Shown here: positions 4,797-5,556 of the stretch, piece by piece
How positions within the stretch are numbered: the stretch's first letter is position 1
Layout: each line of letters starts with the position of its first letter
The notes under the pieces: generated by a model
What the model was told of the DNA's origin: nothing
Database searches by the model: none
What the model saw: only the letters and a program-made list of their open reading frames with translations
NCBI GenBank assembly: GCA_020848595.1
Contig: JADLHV010000210.1
Coordinates: 1-5,556 of the forward strand
Reading direction: 5' to 3'
DNA from: Bacteroidia bacterium
Lineage (GTDB): Bacteria > Bacteroidota > Bacteroidia > NS11-12g > UBA955
Length of the DNA: 5,556 bases
Translations under genes and position numbers: made by a program

Positions 4797-5556
4797 TTAG
4801 TAATTCCTTACAACATACATCAAAGTATGCCCTACGGCTCTTAAAGTTGCCTTATCTATAGCATCCATATTATCATCATGAGTATGCCAATATTTACCAA
4901 AATGACTATCTGTAGACAGATCTGTATCAATAATATCTATCATAGGAATCTTAGTAGCTTTCATTACATAAAAATGATCATCAGTGACGTATCCTCTTTG
5001 AAAGCTTTTAAAATAACTACCATATCCTAATTCAGCCGCGGCATTCCATACTTTAGCCAAATAGTTAGGGGCCATAGACATACTATAACCTTCGAATCCG
5101 AATAAAGCATTAGGTGCACCGACCATATCTAATAAAATACCAAAATCGGCTTTATATCCTTTGACATGAAGATTATTTCCCCAATACTGAGAGCCTAAGC
5201 AAAAACTATTTTCAACTTGACCAGAGTTATCGCCCCAATCTTCTGCATCAAAGAATATGATATCTACTCCAATATCCACCGGAGTCTTTTTCAGTTGAGC
5301 TGCAATTTCCATAAGAATACCAACTCCACTTGCACCATCATTGGCCCCTAAAATGGGCTTATCACGATTTTTAGTATCCTGATCTGCAAATGGTCGTGTA
5401 TCCCAATGTGCACATAATAAAATTCTTTTTTCAGCTTTTATGTTAAAGGAAGCAATTATATTATTTACAGGAATAAATTTACCATCATACGTTTTTGTAA
5501 TTCCATTTTGTAAATAAACTGAGTCTGCTTTACTGACCATAAATTTAACAAGGTAG
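4797..5556 (-). CDS. Glutaminyl-peptide cyclotransferase-like M28 family zinc protein, 5' end outside the window
   Basis: Likely turns N-terminal Gln of exported proteins into pyroglutamate; the alternative is an M28 aminopeptidase. 252 residues are visible. The frame stays open to the window edge, and the residues before Met at 5540 (YLVKF) look like normal family sequence, so that Met is internal. Perhaps 70-90 residues are missing, probably including a signal peptide or lipoprotein signal, as usual for Bacteroidota homologues of ~320-340 aa. Numbering from that Met: AHWDT (His45, Asp47), GANDGASG with Asp68, DAED with Glu100-Asp101, LLDMVGAPN with Asp139, VTDDH with Asp187-188, and WHTHDDN with His219. 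These align with zinc ligands and catalytic acids of mammalian glutaminyl cyclase (Asp159, Glu201/Glu202, Asp248, Asp305, His330), with Asp in place of the second Glu. GAPN and WHTxDDN are more cyclase-like than peptidase-like. It converges with the desulfhydrase-like gene; its promoter is not in view. Confidence 0.88.
   Translation of the reverse strand, partial: YLVKFMVSKADSVYLQNGITKTYDGKFIPVNNIIASFNIKAEKRILLCAHWDTRPFADQDTKNRDKPILGANDGASGVGILMEIAAQLKKTPVDIGVDIIFFDAEDWGDNSGQVENSFCLGSQYWGNNLHVKGYKADFGILLDMVGAPNALFGFEGYSMSMAPNYLAKVWNAAAELGYGSYFKSFQRGYVTDDHFYVMKATKIPMIDIIDTDLSTDSHFGKYWHTHDDNMDAIDKATLRAVGHTLMYVVRNY

Overview
The window looks like a low-GC chromosomal segment from a member of the Bacteroidota. 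Three things point there. The gene families are typical of the phylum: a PtpA-type prolyl tripeptidyl peptidase, a DUF4286 protein and a glutaminyl-cyclase-like M28 enzyme. The start regions carry the phylum's TAnnTTTG -7 promoter box instead of Shine-Dalgarno sequences. The one visible signal peptide ends in Ala|Gln, as expected from the Bacteroidetes 'Q-rule'. The genus cannot be told from the sequence.

Layout: 1-315 is a non-coding stretch ending in the ptpA start region. 316-2487 (+) is a complete secreted prolyl tripeptidyl peptidase (S9 family). It converges on 2557-2862 (-), a small DUF4286 protein, across a 69-bp gap holding a weak hairpin. 2968-3732 (-) is a cytoplasmic patatin-like hydrolase, codirectional with and upstream of DUF4286, which seems to have its own promoter. 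A 51-bp divergent region with two back-to-back -7 boxes separates patatin from 3784-4647 (+), a PLP enzyme of the ACC deaminase/D-cysteine desulfhydrase family whose diagnostic residues are of the D-cysteine desulfhydrase kind. This converges across 149 bp on 4797-5556 (-), a glutaminyl-peptide-cyclotransferase-like M28 protein whose N-terminus lies outside the window.

The genes do not form one pathway. The only functional link I can argue for is between the ends: the cyclase-like enzyme would cyclise N-terminal Gln on exported proteins, and the mature PtpA homologue is predicted to begin with Gln. Three of the four visible starts share the spacing TTTG-N6-ATG, with the TTTG being the end of a perfect or near-perfect TAnnTTTG box. 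This argues for the ATG over the in-frame upstream TTG and suggests leaderless or nearly leaderless mRNAs.

I found no mobile element, CRISPR array, complete RNA gene or novel multigene system. This reads as ordinary housekeeping and secretory sequence with a few points worth checking.
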